This document shows positions 1 to 5,018 of a stretch of DNA of 6,572 bases, in pieces. Position 1 is the stretch's first letter. Each line of letters starts with the position of its first letter. Source of the DNA: Parvularcula sp039033795 (GTDB taxonomy: Bacteria; Pseudomonadota; Alphaproteobacteria; Caulobacterales; Parvularculaceae); assembly GCA_039033795.1 (NCBI GenBank), contig JBCCBY010000174.1:1-6572 (forward strand), read 5' to 3'. The notes beneath the pieces were generated by a model. It saw only the letters and a program-made list of their open reading frames with translations. It was not told the DNA's origin and did no database searches. The position numbers and the translations under genes are program-made.

Positions 1-102
1 ATCATTGATCCAGATGTGAAAGATGATGGCTTGGGAGTCGTATATGGCATCATGGTAGGGCTGGAAGGAGATGGCTTTGCCTATGACGAACGGATGGTCT
101 GA
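1..102 (+). CDS. Possible 3' end of an unidentified gene (partial)
   Basis: Frame 1 is open from the window edge to a TGA at 100-102, giving 33 C-terminal residues that end in GFAYDERMV. The piece is acidic and mixed in character, with no membrane segment or motif I recognise, so I give it no function. The other two plus-strand frames close within the first 18 bases. If real, the gene converges on dsbB and overlaps its last 22 bases, and its base composition looks less GC-rich than the genes to the right. The fragment is too short to exclude a chance open frame; the upstream sequence would settle it. Confidence 0.35.
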   Translation: MIDPDVKDDGLGVVYGIMVGLEGDGFAYDERMV

Positions 103-614
103 GCCACGCCCTGGCATGCAATGAGGGCGATCACCGCAAGACCCGCTGAGATAAGGCTGTTGTATCCGGCCATCGACACTCCAGCCATGCGCCAGGCGGC
201 GTCGGAACATGATGGGCTGCCCGCGGGGGACGAAAGCGATGCCAAGAGGTCAGCGCTGCTCGCCAAACCTTGGGCGCCCGCAGCGCTACACGTCGCAGGG
301 CCGGGCCAGAAACCCCATTCAACACCCGCGTGGTACCCCGCCAGTCCGGTGCTGAAGACATACAAAAGGGTCAGGGCACCAAGCGCTGACGCGAGCGTGC
401 GCTGACCAGTCCCCAACCGCGCCAGCACCAGCGTCAGGCCACCCGCGGCGGCGGCGGCCCAATGCGCTTCGCGCTGATCGAGGCAAAGCGCACAGGGCGG
501 TAAGCCCCCCACACGCTCGAATAAATGCGCGCCTGCCAACAGCAACAGGCTTCCCGCCACGCACACTCCAATGGTGTGGAGCGGGCGCCCAGCGATCCCA
601 ATGTCCATGCTCAT
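81..614 (-). CDS. dsbB: Disulfide bond formation protein DsbB
   Basis: This 177-residue inner-membrane protein fits the DsbB family (E. coli DsbB is about 176 residues). DsbB re-oxidises the periplasmic thiol oxidase DsbA and passes the electrons to quinone. Visible features are a first hydrophobic helix at about residues 14-31, the first periplasmic redox pair C41-x-x-C44 in PPCALCLDQR, two further helices at about 50-66 and 74-92, the second cysteine pair C109 and C136 in the large periplasmic loop, and a last helix at about 153-168. The cysteine layout matches the E. coli pairs C41/C44 and C104/C130. The start is uncertain between M1 and M3 (606-608), because neither has a clear Shine-Dalgarno site. 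It lies 66 bases downstream of the ExoD-family gene on the same strand, so co-transcription is likely. No dsbA is visible here. Confidence 0.93.
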   Translation of the reverse strand: MSMDIGIAGRPLHTIGVCVAGSLLLLAGAHLFERVGGLPPCALCLDQREAHWAAAAAGGLTLVLARLGTGQRTLASALGALTLLYVFSTGLAGYHAGVEWGFWPGPATCSAAGAQGLASSADLLASLSSPAGSPSCSDAAWRMAGVSMAGYNSLISAGLAVIALIACQGVAQTIRSS

Positions 615-680
615 CCGAGGAGTATGACCGATTTCGGTAAAAGAGTAGACCGTCAGGCGGTCGCTGCGGCAGGTGGTCGC

Positions 681-1334
681 TTAAGCGTCGCCCCCACGGA
701 CCGTGTCGAGAATGAACGACGCCGCTTCGCTTCCCAAGAACACAAGCGCTGCGACCCAGACACGGCCGCGGCCGAGCCCCGCGATGATCAGCAAACCATC
801 CCGCTCCAACAGTCCCACCGAGGCAATGGCCACACCAATACCGGGAATGGTGTTGGTGGAAGGCAGCGGCACCAAGATCGATGCTGTGGGGATCAACATC
901 ACCGCACCGACAACCCGTGCACCAACCCCACTCGATAAGAACCGCAACCGCGGTGCGGCAAGTTTCTCCACAAAACCAAGGTACCGACGCGTCCGTCCCA
1001 CCACGTCTTTGAGACCGGCGACCGGGACTTCTCGGCTGGCAAGCGTTTGAGGGAGCCAGGGTTCGTGCCGTCCTGCGGCAAGCTGTCCAGCAAGCGCAAG
1101 CATCGGCAAAGCGACGATCTGAGGAATACCGTAGAGAAACGGTATGCAACACGGGAGCGCGAGGATCAAAATACCCAGACCAAAGGCCCGTTCTTCAAGC
1201 GCACTGATTAAACCTGAAAGGGTAATCGTGTCTTGGCTTTGATCGCCGTTCGGTCCACCCAGGCTGACACGCTCCAGGACATTCGAGAGCAAAACGGTCA
1301 CACGGGGAATGTCGGCGCTTTCTGGTGTCGTCAT
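681..1334 (-). CDS. ExoD-family exopolysaccharide synthesis membrane protein
   Basis: This 217-residue polytopic membrane protein has the ExoD pattern: a soluble N-terminus with ITLSGLISALEERAFG, a hydrophobic block ILALPCCIPFLYGIPQIV leading to ALPMLALAGQLAAG, the HEPWLP element, then a second hydrophobic half with LVPLPSTNTIPGIGVAIASVG and a final helix. ExoD was first described in Sinorhizobium as affecting exopolysaccharide production and alkali tolerance; its biochemical activity is not established. I place the start at the ATG at 1334 because AGGA lies 6 bases upstream. The frame stays open to a TTG at 1388, which would add 18 residues, but that start has no ribosome binding site. It is followed on the same strand by dsbB after 66 bases. 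The family assignment is firm and the role is inferred. Confidence 0.88.
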   Translation of the reverse strand: MTTPESADIPRVTVLLSNVLERVSLGGPNGDQSQDTITLSGLISALEERAFGLGILILALPCCIPFLYGIPQIVALPMLALAGQLAAGRHEPWLPQTLASREVPVAGLKDVVGRTRRYLGFVEKLAAPRLRFLSSGVGARVVGAVMLIPTASILVPLPSTNTIPGIGVAIASVGLLERDGLLIIAGLGRGRVWVAALVFLGSEAASFILDTVRGGDA

Positions 1335-1340
1335 GAGCGG

Positions 1341-1344
1341 TCCT
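1341..1344 (-). promoter_or_regulatory. Ribosome binding site of the ExoD-family gene
   Basis: AGGA on the minus strand sits 6 bases before the ATG at 1334. It favours that ATG over the in-frame TTG at 1388 and so decides the length of the protein (217 rather than 235 residues). Confidence 0.6.
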
Positions 1345-1447
1345 GTTAGCAAACCACCCTCGTTAAACGCCCATGGCGGTGAAACCAAGTGCGCAGTGAC
1401 GTCCGGGGTGAGTTCTCTCTAACGGGTGAAAGGCGCTGCGCGATCGG

Positions 1448-1477
1448 TGGACATTCATAGCAAGCTTCGCCTATGGC
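1448..1477 (+). promoter_or_regulatory. Candidate sigma-70-type promoter of the tRNA-Leu gene
   Basis: TGGACA at 1448-1453 matches the -35 consensus at 5 of 6 bases. After an 18-base spacer, TATGGC at 1472-1477 is a weaker -10 element (TAT retained). Transcription would begin a few bases before the mature tRNA end at 1489, leaving a very short 5' leader, which is a usual arrangement for tRNA genes. The -35 match and the spacing are seen directly; promoter activity is inferred. Confidence 0.45.
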
Positions 1478-1488
1478 CGGGTTCCTCG

Positions 1489-1575
1489 GCGGGTGTGGCG
1501 GAATTGGTAGACGCGCCGGATTCAAAATCCGGTTCTGGAGACAGAGTGTCGGTTCGAGCCCGACCACCCGTACCA
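1489..1575 (+). tRNA. tRNA-Leu(CAA), CCA encoded
   Basis: A complete class II tRNA folds by eye. The acceptor stem GCGGGTG pairs with CACCCGT (the outermost pair is G-U), the D-arm runs GCG...CGC with GGTAGA in the loop, the anticodon stem CCGGA/TCCGG closes the loop TTCAAAA with anticodon CAA, the long variable arm has TCTG/CAGA paired over a GAGA loop, and the T-arm is GTCGG-TTCGAGC-CCGAC. The discriminator is A1572 and CCA is encoded at 1573-1575. Anticodon CAA reads UUG leucine codons, and the long variable arm is as expected for leucine. No copy of the 3' end occurs downstream in the window, so there is no sign of an element integrated here. Confidence 0.97.
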
Positions 1576-1738
1576 TCCTGACAAAGGCGCCAGATGCCCC
1601 CGCAGCGGTGATCCTCGCAAGGGTGAACTCTGCTACCGGACCTTAGGCGCCGTCAGCCCTCGCGTTGCCCAGGTCTTGTCGGAGCCATGCTTTCACAACG
1701 ATTTGTCTAATCGGCGGCGGGCGGTTAGCTTGGTTTTG

Positions 1739-1756
1739 TGTGGCGGGGTCGCCACA
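1739..1756 (+). promoter_or_regulatory. Perfect 7-bp hairpin upstream of the 69-residue gene
   Basis: TGTGGCG (1739-1745) and CGCCACA (1750-1756) pair perfectly around a GGGT loop, ending 17 bases before the ribosome binding site of the next gene. No T-run follows, so it is not a standard intrinsic terminator. It could be an operator dyad or a leader-RNA stem affecting expression of the downstream small gene. Pairing is seen directly; function is unknown. Confidence 0.45.
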
Positions 1757-1773
1757 TCCAATGTTGAGAGGCG

Positions 1774-1779
1774 AAGGAG
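1774..1779 (+). promoter_or_regulatory. Strong ribosome binding site of the 69-residue gene
   Basis: AAGGAG lies 6 bases before the ATG at 1786. This near-ideal site is the main reason to treat the short frame as a real gene. Confidence 0.75.
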
Positions 1780-1785
1780 ACGCAG

Positions 1786-1995
1786 ATGTCTGACCATCCC
1801 ACGACTTTGGATGACGAGGCGCTACGGCGCCTTATAGAGGCGACGGTCACGGCCGCTGGTGAAACCGATCCAAGCGTTTTGCCCCATGCTGTTCGGCGCC
1901 AATTGGCGGGGCGAGCCACCGGTTCCTTGGACGTTGATGCCGCGATTGCTGATGTGCTGCGCAACCTGAAGAAGGGCGCGCCTGAAGGCTCTTAA
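1786..1995 (+). CDS. Small soluble protein of unknown function (69 residues)
   Basis: I do not recognise this protein. It has no signal peptide, membrane segment or cysteine. It reads as two or three helices: residues 8-24 (DDEALRRLIEATVTAAG), 30-42 (SVLPHAVRRQLAG) and 48-63 (LDVDAAIADVLRNLKKG), split by the turn-like GETDPS and RATGSLD. The pattern of conserved-looking acidic and arginine residues, third-position GC preference like its neighbours and an AAGGAG site 6 bases before the ATG argue for real coding. It lies between the tRNA and the M23 peptidase gene, 58 bases ahead of the latter on the same strand, so the two could be co-transcribed unless the hairpin at 2020-2038 intervenes. No function can be assigned. 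Confidence 0.75.
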   Translation: MSDHPTTLDDEALRRLIEATVTAAGETDPSVLPHAVRRQLAGRATGSLDVDAAIADVLRNLKKGAPEGS

Positions 1996-2019
1996 CTTTC
2001 ATGAGGCATAATGCTTGAG

Positions 2020-2038
2020 CGTGCATCGCTGATGCACG
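2020..2038 (+). promoter_or_regulatory. Perfect 8-bp inverted repeat upstream of the M23 peptidase gene
   Basis: CGTGCATC (2020-2027) and GATGCACG (2031-2038) pair perfectly around a GCT loop. The repeat lies 15 bases before the ATG at 2054, between the stop of the 69-residue gene and the peptidase gene. No T-run follows. It may be an operator, or an RNA stem next to the start codon that limits ribosome access; a terminator is less likely. A CATAAT -10-like element sits just upstream at about 2008-2013, without a good -35. Confidence 0.5.
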
Positions 2039-2053
2039 ACATGCAGGGCTGTT

Positions 2054-3364
2054 ATGCGCGTTTGGACCAAGTCTCTTTGTTGGGCGTTTGCCGCCGTGGC
2101 GGTGGGGCTTCTCCCATCGGCGGACGCCGAGGCGGTTGATATCCGGGAGCTTTGGGTTGGTCCCGATGCGATGCCCGCAGACAGTCTTTTTGAAGCCCAC
2201 CTGGCCTACCGCAAGGCACTGGCTTTCACGGTGGAGCCTGCGCTTCCTGGTGAGTCGCTTCCTGAGCTTCTCCGACGGGTTCGTCTCACCCCCATCGATG
2301 CCGACCTTGCGGCTGCGACCTTCTTTGAGGAAGCAGGCATCGACGCTTTGCCCGATGAAACGTCGGTGCGGCTCAAGTTCCACGACCTCAATGCGACCAC
2401 CGAACAACTCGCTTCGGGCGGCTATTTTCAGGGCCTTGAGGAGATGGAGATCTTGGTTCCTCCCAACCGGCTCATCGCACTCCGGCGGCAGTCGCTCGGG
2501 TTTGAAGCATCGACCCGTTTTGTGGAGATCGAACGCCGCTTTGTGGCGGCCGCTGGGGAGATCAATGTCAGCCTTTTCGCCTCCGCTTTAGGAGCGGGTG
2601 TGCCGCGCGACATGATGATTCGTTTTGCTGATATCTTCGCGTTTGATGTCGACTTCTCGCGGGATATCCATCGCGGCGACCGCTTTGAGCTCGTCTATGA
2701 GATGCGCGTTGACCAAGAGGGTCGGGAGGTCGCGCCAGGAGAGATCCTGTTTGCGGCTCTTTCATGGAAGGGCGGCACGAGCCAACGGCGCTACTACCTG
2801 TTTGCGCCAGAGGGAGAGGAGGGGCGCTACTTTGACCAGACGGGCCGCAATCCTCGAACGCAGCTGATGAAGACACCGATCAACGGCGCACGCATCAGTT
2901 CGGGATTTGGACGCCGGACCCATCCCATCTTGGGCTATGACAAGGATCACCAAGGTGTTGATTTTGCGGCACCTCGAGGAACACCGATCATGGCGACCGG
3001 CGATGGTGAAGTGGTGATCTCAGGGCCCAGAGGGAGTTTTGGCAACTATATCCGTCTGCGCCACACCGGGGGTTATGCGACGGCCTATGCGCACCTCGAT
3101 CGCATCGCGCCGGCCATTAAACCCGGCCAGCAGGTGCAACAAGGTGATGTCATTGGCTATGTCGGATCCACCGGGCGTTCGACCGGCCCGCACCTTCACT
3201 ACGAGGTTCTTTTCCAGGGCAAGCAACAAAATCCCCAGACGGTCAAAGTTGCGGTCGGCGAAACCTTGATCGGCCCCTCAAAATCACGCTTCACGGTGAG
3301 CCGCGATAAGGCGGATCGTTTGCGCGTTGTGCCCTTCGCTGTGACGGACAGTGCAGGCCAGTAA
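2054..3364 (+). CDS. Exported M23-family peptidoglycan endopeptidase, MepM-like
   Basis: This 436-residue protein resembles E. coli MepM in length and layout. A signal peptide is visible (positively charged MRVWTK, hydrophobic run to about residue 20, AxA sites ending at A25 or A27), so it acts in the periplasm. The middle, around SALGAGVPRDMMIRFADIF and the RGDRFELVYE stretch, matches the pre-catalytic domain found in MepM/Csd3-type proteins. The C-terminal M23 domain (about residues 275-400) keeps all expected residues: zinc ligands H299 and D303 (HQGVD) and H382, with catalytic H347 (YAHL) and H380 (HLHYE). From the family, it should cut peptide cross-links in peptidoglycan to allow wall growth; bond specificity is not readable. 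The ATG follows a weak AGGG site. chpT starts 50 bases downstream on the same strand. Confidence 0.92.
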   Translation: MRVWTKSLCWAFAAVAVGLLPSADAEAVDIRELWVGPDAMPADSLFEAHLAYRKALAFTVEPALPGESLPELLRRVRLTPIDADLAAATFFEEAGIDALPDETSVRLKFHDLNATTEQLASGGYFQGLEEMEILVPPNRLIALRRQSLGFEASTRFVEIERRFVAAAGEINVSLFASALGAGVPRDMMIRFADIFAFDVDFSRDIHRGDRFELVYEMRVDQEGREVAPGEILFAALSWKGGTSQRRYYLFAPEGEEGRYFDQTGRNPRTQLMKTPINGARISSGFGRRTHPILGYDKDHQGVDFAAPRGTPIMATGDGEVVISGPRGSFGNYIRLRHTGGYATAYAHLDRIAPAIKPGQQVQQGDVIGYVGSTGRSTGPHLHYEVLFQGKQQNPQTVKVAVGETLIGPSKSRFTVSRDKADRLRVVPFAVTDSAGQ

Positions 3365-3400
3365 CGCGCTGGCGGCTTTTATTCCGTCATCAAAGCAAAT

Positions 3401-3405
3401 GGAGG
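3401..3405 (+). promoter_or_regulatory. Ribosome binding site of chpT
   Basis: GGAGG lies 9 bases before the ATG at 3415. It supports that start over the out-of-frame ATG at 3399, which overlaps the site itself. Confidence 0.65.
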
Positions 3406-3414
3406 CGCGAGCCG

Positions 3415-4026
3415 ATGTCTGAAAACCTCGAAGTGCAGTTTGCGTCTTTGCTCTCGTCCAGGCTGTGTCATGACCTGGTCAACCCCGCCGGTGCCCTGAG
3501 CACGGCGCTTGATGTGCTGGAGAACGAAAGTGATCCGGATATGCTTGCCCATGCTAAGTCGCTGATGAATGAAAGCGCAGCGCGTATGTTGGCGGTGATT
3601 GAGTTTGCGCGATTGGCCTATGGCGCGTCTGGGGGTGATGGTCATCTCGATACGGAGTCTCTTCGGGCGGTGAGCGAAAAACTCTATGGCTTTCTCAAAC
3701 CCGATTTGTCGTGGAATTTATCACCCAGCAGTCTGTTGAAGGCTGATGCGCGTATTCTTCTCAACCTGTTGTTGAGCTGCGAGCGCGTGGCCCCCCGCGC
3801 TGGGTCAGTCGTGACGGTGGATCCTGCTGGGGATCTTTTCATCGTGACCGCGGCGGGGAAGCGCGCCGGCGTGCCGGACGACATGGTGGCTGTCCTCCAA
3901 GGAGATCAAGACACTGATGAGCCAAAGCTGATGCCCGCGCGGTTGGCGCAGCGTTTAGCGGAGTTGGGTGGTCGGCGGATCTTGGTGGAGAATGGCGAAG
4001 AGGTGTCGAAGATTCTGTTGGTCTGA
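3415..4026 (+). CDS. chpT: ChpT-type histidine phosphotransferase
   Basis: The N-terminal motif SRLCHDLVNPAGAL carries the phospho-accepting histidine H19 and closely resembles the ChpT signature (SRLCHDL, then a proline and GA). The protein has a helical-hairpin dimerisation half (about residues 5-70) followed by a degenerate kinase-like ATPase half (about 80-200) in which I see no ATP-binding N, G1 or G2 boxes, as known for ChpT. In Caulobacter, ChpT takes phosphate from CckA and passes it to the response regulators CtrA and CpdR, which control the cell cycle; in other alphaproteobacteria the relay controls motility and related traits. At 203 residues it is near family size. GGAGG precedes the ATG. 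It lies between an exported wall hydrolase gene and an orphan receiver gene on the same strand, the latter a possible partner. Confidence 0.9.
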   Translation: MSENLEVQFASLLSSRLCHDLVNPAGALSTALDVLENESDPDMLAHAKSLMNESAARMLAVIEFARLAYGASGGDGHLDTESLRAVSEKLYGFLKPDLSWNLSPSSLLKADARILLNLLLSCERVAPRAGSVVTVDPAGDLFIVTAAGKRAGVPDDMVAVLQGDQDTDEPKLMPARLAQRLAELGGRRILVENGEEVSKILLV

Positions 4027-4042
4027 AGGAGCATTTTATTGC

Positions 4043-4067
4043 TTAAAAGGTGATGCGATACCTTAAC
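4043..4067 (+). promoter_or_regulatory. Candidate TTAA-paired regulatory site upstream of the receiver gene
   Basis: Two TTAA elements at 4043-4046 and 4063-4066 lie 20 bases apart, about two helical turns, inside an imperfect inverted repeat (TTAAaAGGT and ACCTTAA, one bulged A). TTAAC resembles half of the CtrA site, but the standard TTAA-N7-TTAA spacing is absent. This is only a weak candidate for an operator of the receiver gene. Confidence 0.25.
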
Positions 4068-4109
4068 TTTCGATAGAGCAACGCTGTTCTACGACCTGAA
4101 AGGTTGTGA

Positions 4110-4116
4110 GGGAGGG
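4110..4116 (+). promoter_or_regulatory. Ribosome binding site fixing the TTG start of the receiver gene
   Basis: GGGAGGG ends 8 bases before the TTG at 4125. An in-frame TGA lies at 4107-4109 and there is no ATG or GTG between, so the TTG is the only start that keeps the first strand of the receiver fold. Confidence 0.65.
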
Positions 4117-4124
4117 TCGAGGAT

Positions 4125-4508
4125 TTGAGACGTTGCGTTGTTGTCGAGGAATCGGAACTCATCGGGAGCATTTTGGGCGCTCTGCTGACGGAACGTGATT
4201 GGGAACTATCGGTTTCGACGCATGCGGAGAAAGCCCTTGATCTGATCCGCGCCTCTGGTGCCGATTTGGTGCTTCTCGATTGGGAGCTACCCAGCCTCGG
4301 GGCGCTGGATGTGTTGGCAGGCATCGCACCCATGACGGATGATGAGCGCCCCCACGTGATCATCTTGATGACGGAATGTGATCCGAAACAAATCAATCTC
4401 GCCCGCGAGGCCGGGGTCACTGATTATCTCAAGAAACCGATTGATAACGAAGAACTCATGCGCGCTGTTGAGCGTTCGTTTCTATCCCGCGAAGAGAACG
4501 CCGCTTGA
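4125..4508 (+). CDS. Single-domain CheY-like response regulator (receiver only)
   Basis: The 127 residues make one receiver domain with no output domain. Phospho-acceptor D52 sits in LVLLDWELP, the conserved threonine is T83 (ILMTE), the switch aromatic is Y101 and the invariant lysine is K104 in YLKKPI. The acidic pocket near the N-terminus is E8-E9 where most receivers have two aspartates or E-D. Single-domain receivers work as phosphate sinks, shuttles or by protein contact. It lies 98 bases after chpT on the same strand, which makes it a candidate ChpT target, but it does not look like CpdR or DivK in the segments I can compare. The start is TTG, chosen because of an upstream in-frame stop and a good ribosome binding site. 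It converges on pncC with 3 bases between stop codons. Confidence 0.88.
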   Translation: MRRCVVVEESELIGSILGALLTERDWELSVSTHAEKALDLIRASGADLVLLDWELPSLGALDVLAGIAPMTDDERPHVIILMTECDPKQINLAREAGVTDYLKKPIDNEELMRAVERSFLSREENAA

Positions 4509-4511
4509 TCT

Positions 4512-5018
4512 TTACGGGGACTGTATCAGAGCGATCCCGCGTTTGAGAAGCCGCAGGGCGTTTCGTGTTGTGAGCAAGCGAACCAAATCCCGTGACGTAT
4601 CGGGAAAGAGGCGTTGTTCGGCGCGAACACCGAACGGCCCTGCAAGGGCGAAGCAAACCAACCCCACAGGCTTTTGCTCCGTGCCGCCACCAGGGCCAGC
4701 AACCCCAGTCACCGCCACCGAAAGATCTGCGCCGGAACGGGCAAGCGCGCCCGAGGCCATGGCCTTGGCGACGTGTTGACTGACAGCGCCATGGGCTGCG
4801 ATCACCCCGGGCGCCACGCCCAAAAGATCCTCTTTGGCTTCGTTCGCGTAGGTCACAAAGCCATACGTCAACACCGCCGAAGAGCCCGGCACACTGGTCA
4901 GTGCGGCCGAAATCAGTCCACCGGTGCAGGATTCAGCGGTCGCCGCGGTCAAGCCCTTTGAAGCGGCAAGGGTGACCACGACCTCGGCTAGTTTTTGGCA
5001 TGTTGGCTCGATGATCAT
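4512..5018 (-). CDS. pncC: CinA-family nicotinamide-nucleotide amidohydrolase (PncC)
   Basis: The 168-residue protein is the stand-alone CinA C-terminal domain, similar in size to E. coli PncC. Signature motifs are ESCTGG (residues 29-34), the YGFVTYANEAK segment (52-62) with Y57, N59 and K62, the V79-S80 element, and TGVAGPGGG (104-112) followed by KPVG. The family hydrolyses nicotinamide mononucleotide to nicotinate mononucleotide and ammonia, recycling NAD breakdown products in the cytoplasm. The N-terminal molybdopterin-binding-like half of full CinA is absent, as in PncC. Its ATG overlaps the ispDF stop by 4 bases (ATGA), so translation is probably coupled to ispDF. No terminator is visible in the 3-base gap to the converging receiver gene. 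Confidence 0.92.
   Translation of the reverse strand: MIIEPTCQKLAEVVVTLAASKGLTAATAESCTGGLISAALTSVPGSSAVLTYGFVTYANEAKEDLLGVAPGVIAAHGAVSQHVAKAMASGALARSGADLSVAVTGVAGPGGGTEQKPVGLVCFALAGPFGVRAEQRLFPDTSRDLVRLLTTRNALRLLKRGIALIQSP

Larger units (their letters stand above)
1576..1785. other. Gene-poor gap between tRNA-Leu and the 69-residue gene
   Basis: I find no convincing coding frame in these 210 bases. GGCGCC occurs twice (1586-1591 and 1646-1651) and, being self-complementary, the copies could pair with each other or act as direct repeats. A weak stem CTAATCG/CGGTTAG (1707-1713 with 1722-1728, one G-U pair) is followed by CTTGGTTTTG, a poor T-run that could serve as an inefficient terminator for the tRNA transcript. 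TTGTCT at 1703-1708 with TAGCTT at 1726-1731 (17-base spacer) is a weak promoter candidate for the next gene. All of these are low-confidence readings. Confidence 0.4.

Noticed and set aside
615..680. Terminator between the ExoD-family gene and dsbB
   Set aside because: Short stems exist (627-638 and 648-662) but none is followed by a T-run on the minus strand, so the two genes are more likely co-transcribed.
319..1152. Long minus-strand open frame of 277 codons across dsbB and the ExoD-family gene
   Set aside because: It is rich in Arg, Cys and Trp with no family motif, and lies over two genes with clear motifs in another frame; a GC-rich shadow frame.
1335..1388. N-terminal extension of the ExoD-family gene to a TTG
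   Set aside because: The TTG lacks a ribosome binding site, while the ATG at 1334 has AGGA at a 6-base distance.
1489..1575. tRNA-Leu 3' end as an integration site for a mobile element
   Set aside because: No second copy of the tRNA 3' end, integrase gene or phage-like gene is seen in the window.
1346..1576. Minus-strand open frame covering the tRNA
   Set aside because: It runs through the complete tRNA-Leu antisense and has no ribosome binding site or motif.
3365..3400. Terminator between the M23 gene and chpT (GC-rich stretch followed by TTTTATT)
   Set aside because: The sequence before the T-run forms only a 3-bp stem, too weak for an intrinsic terminator.
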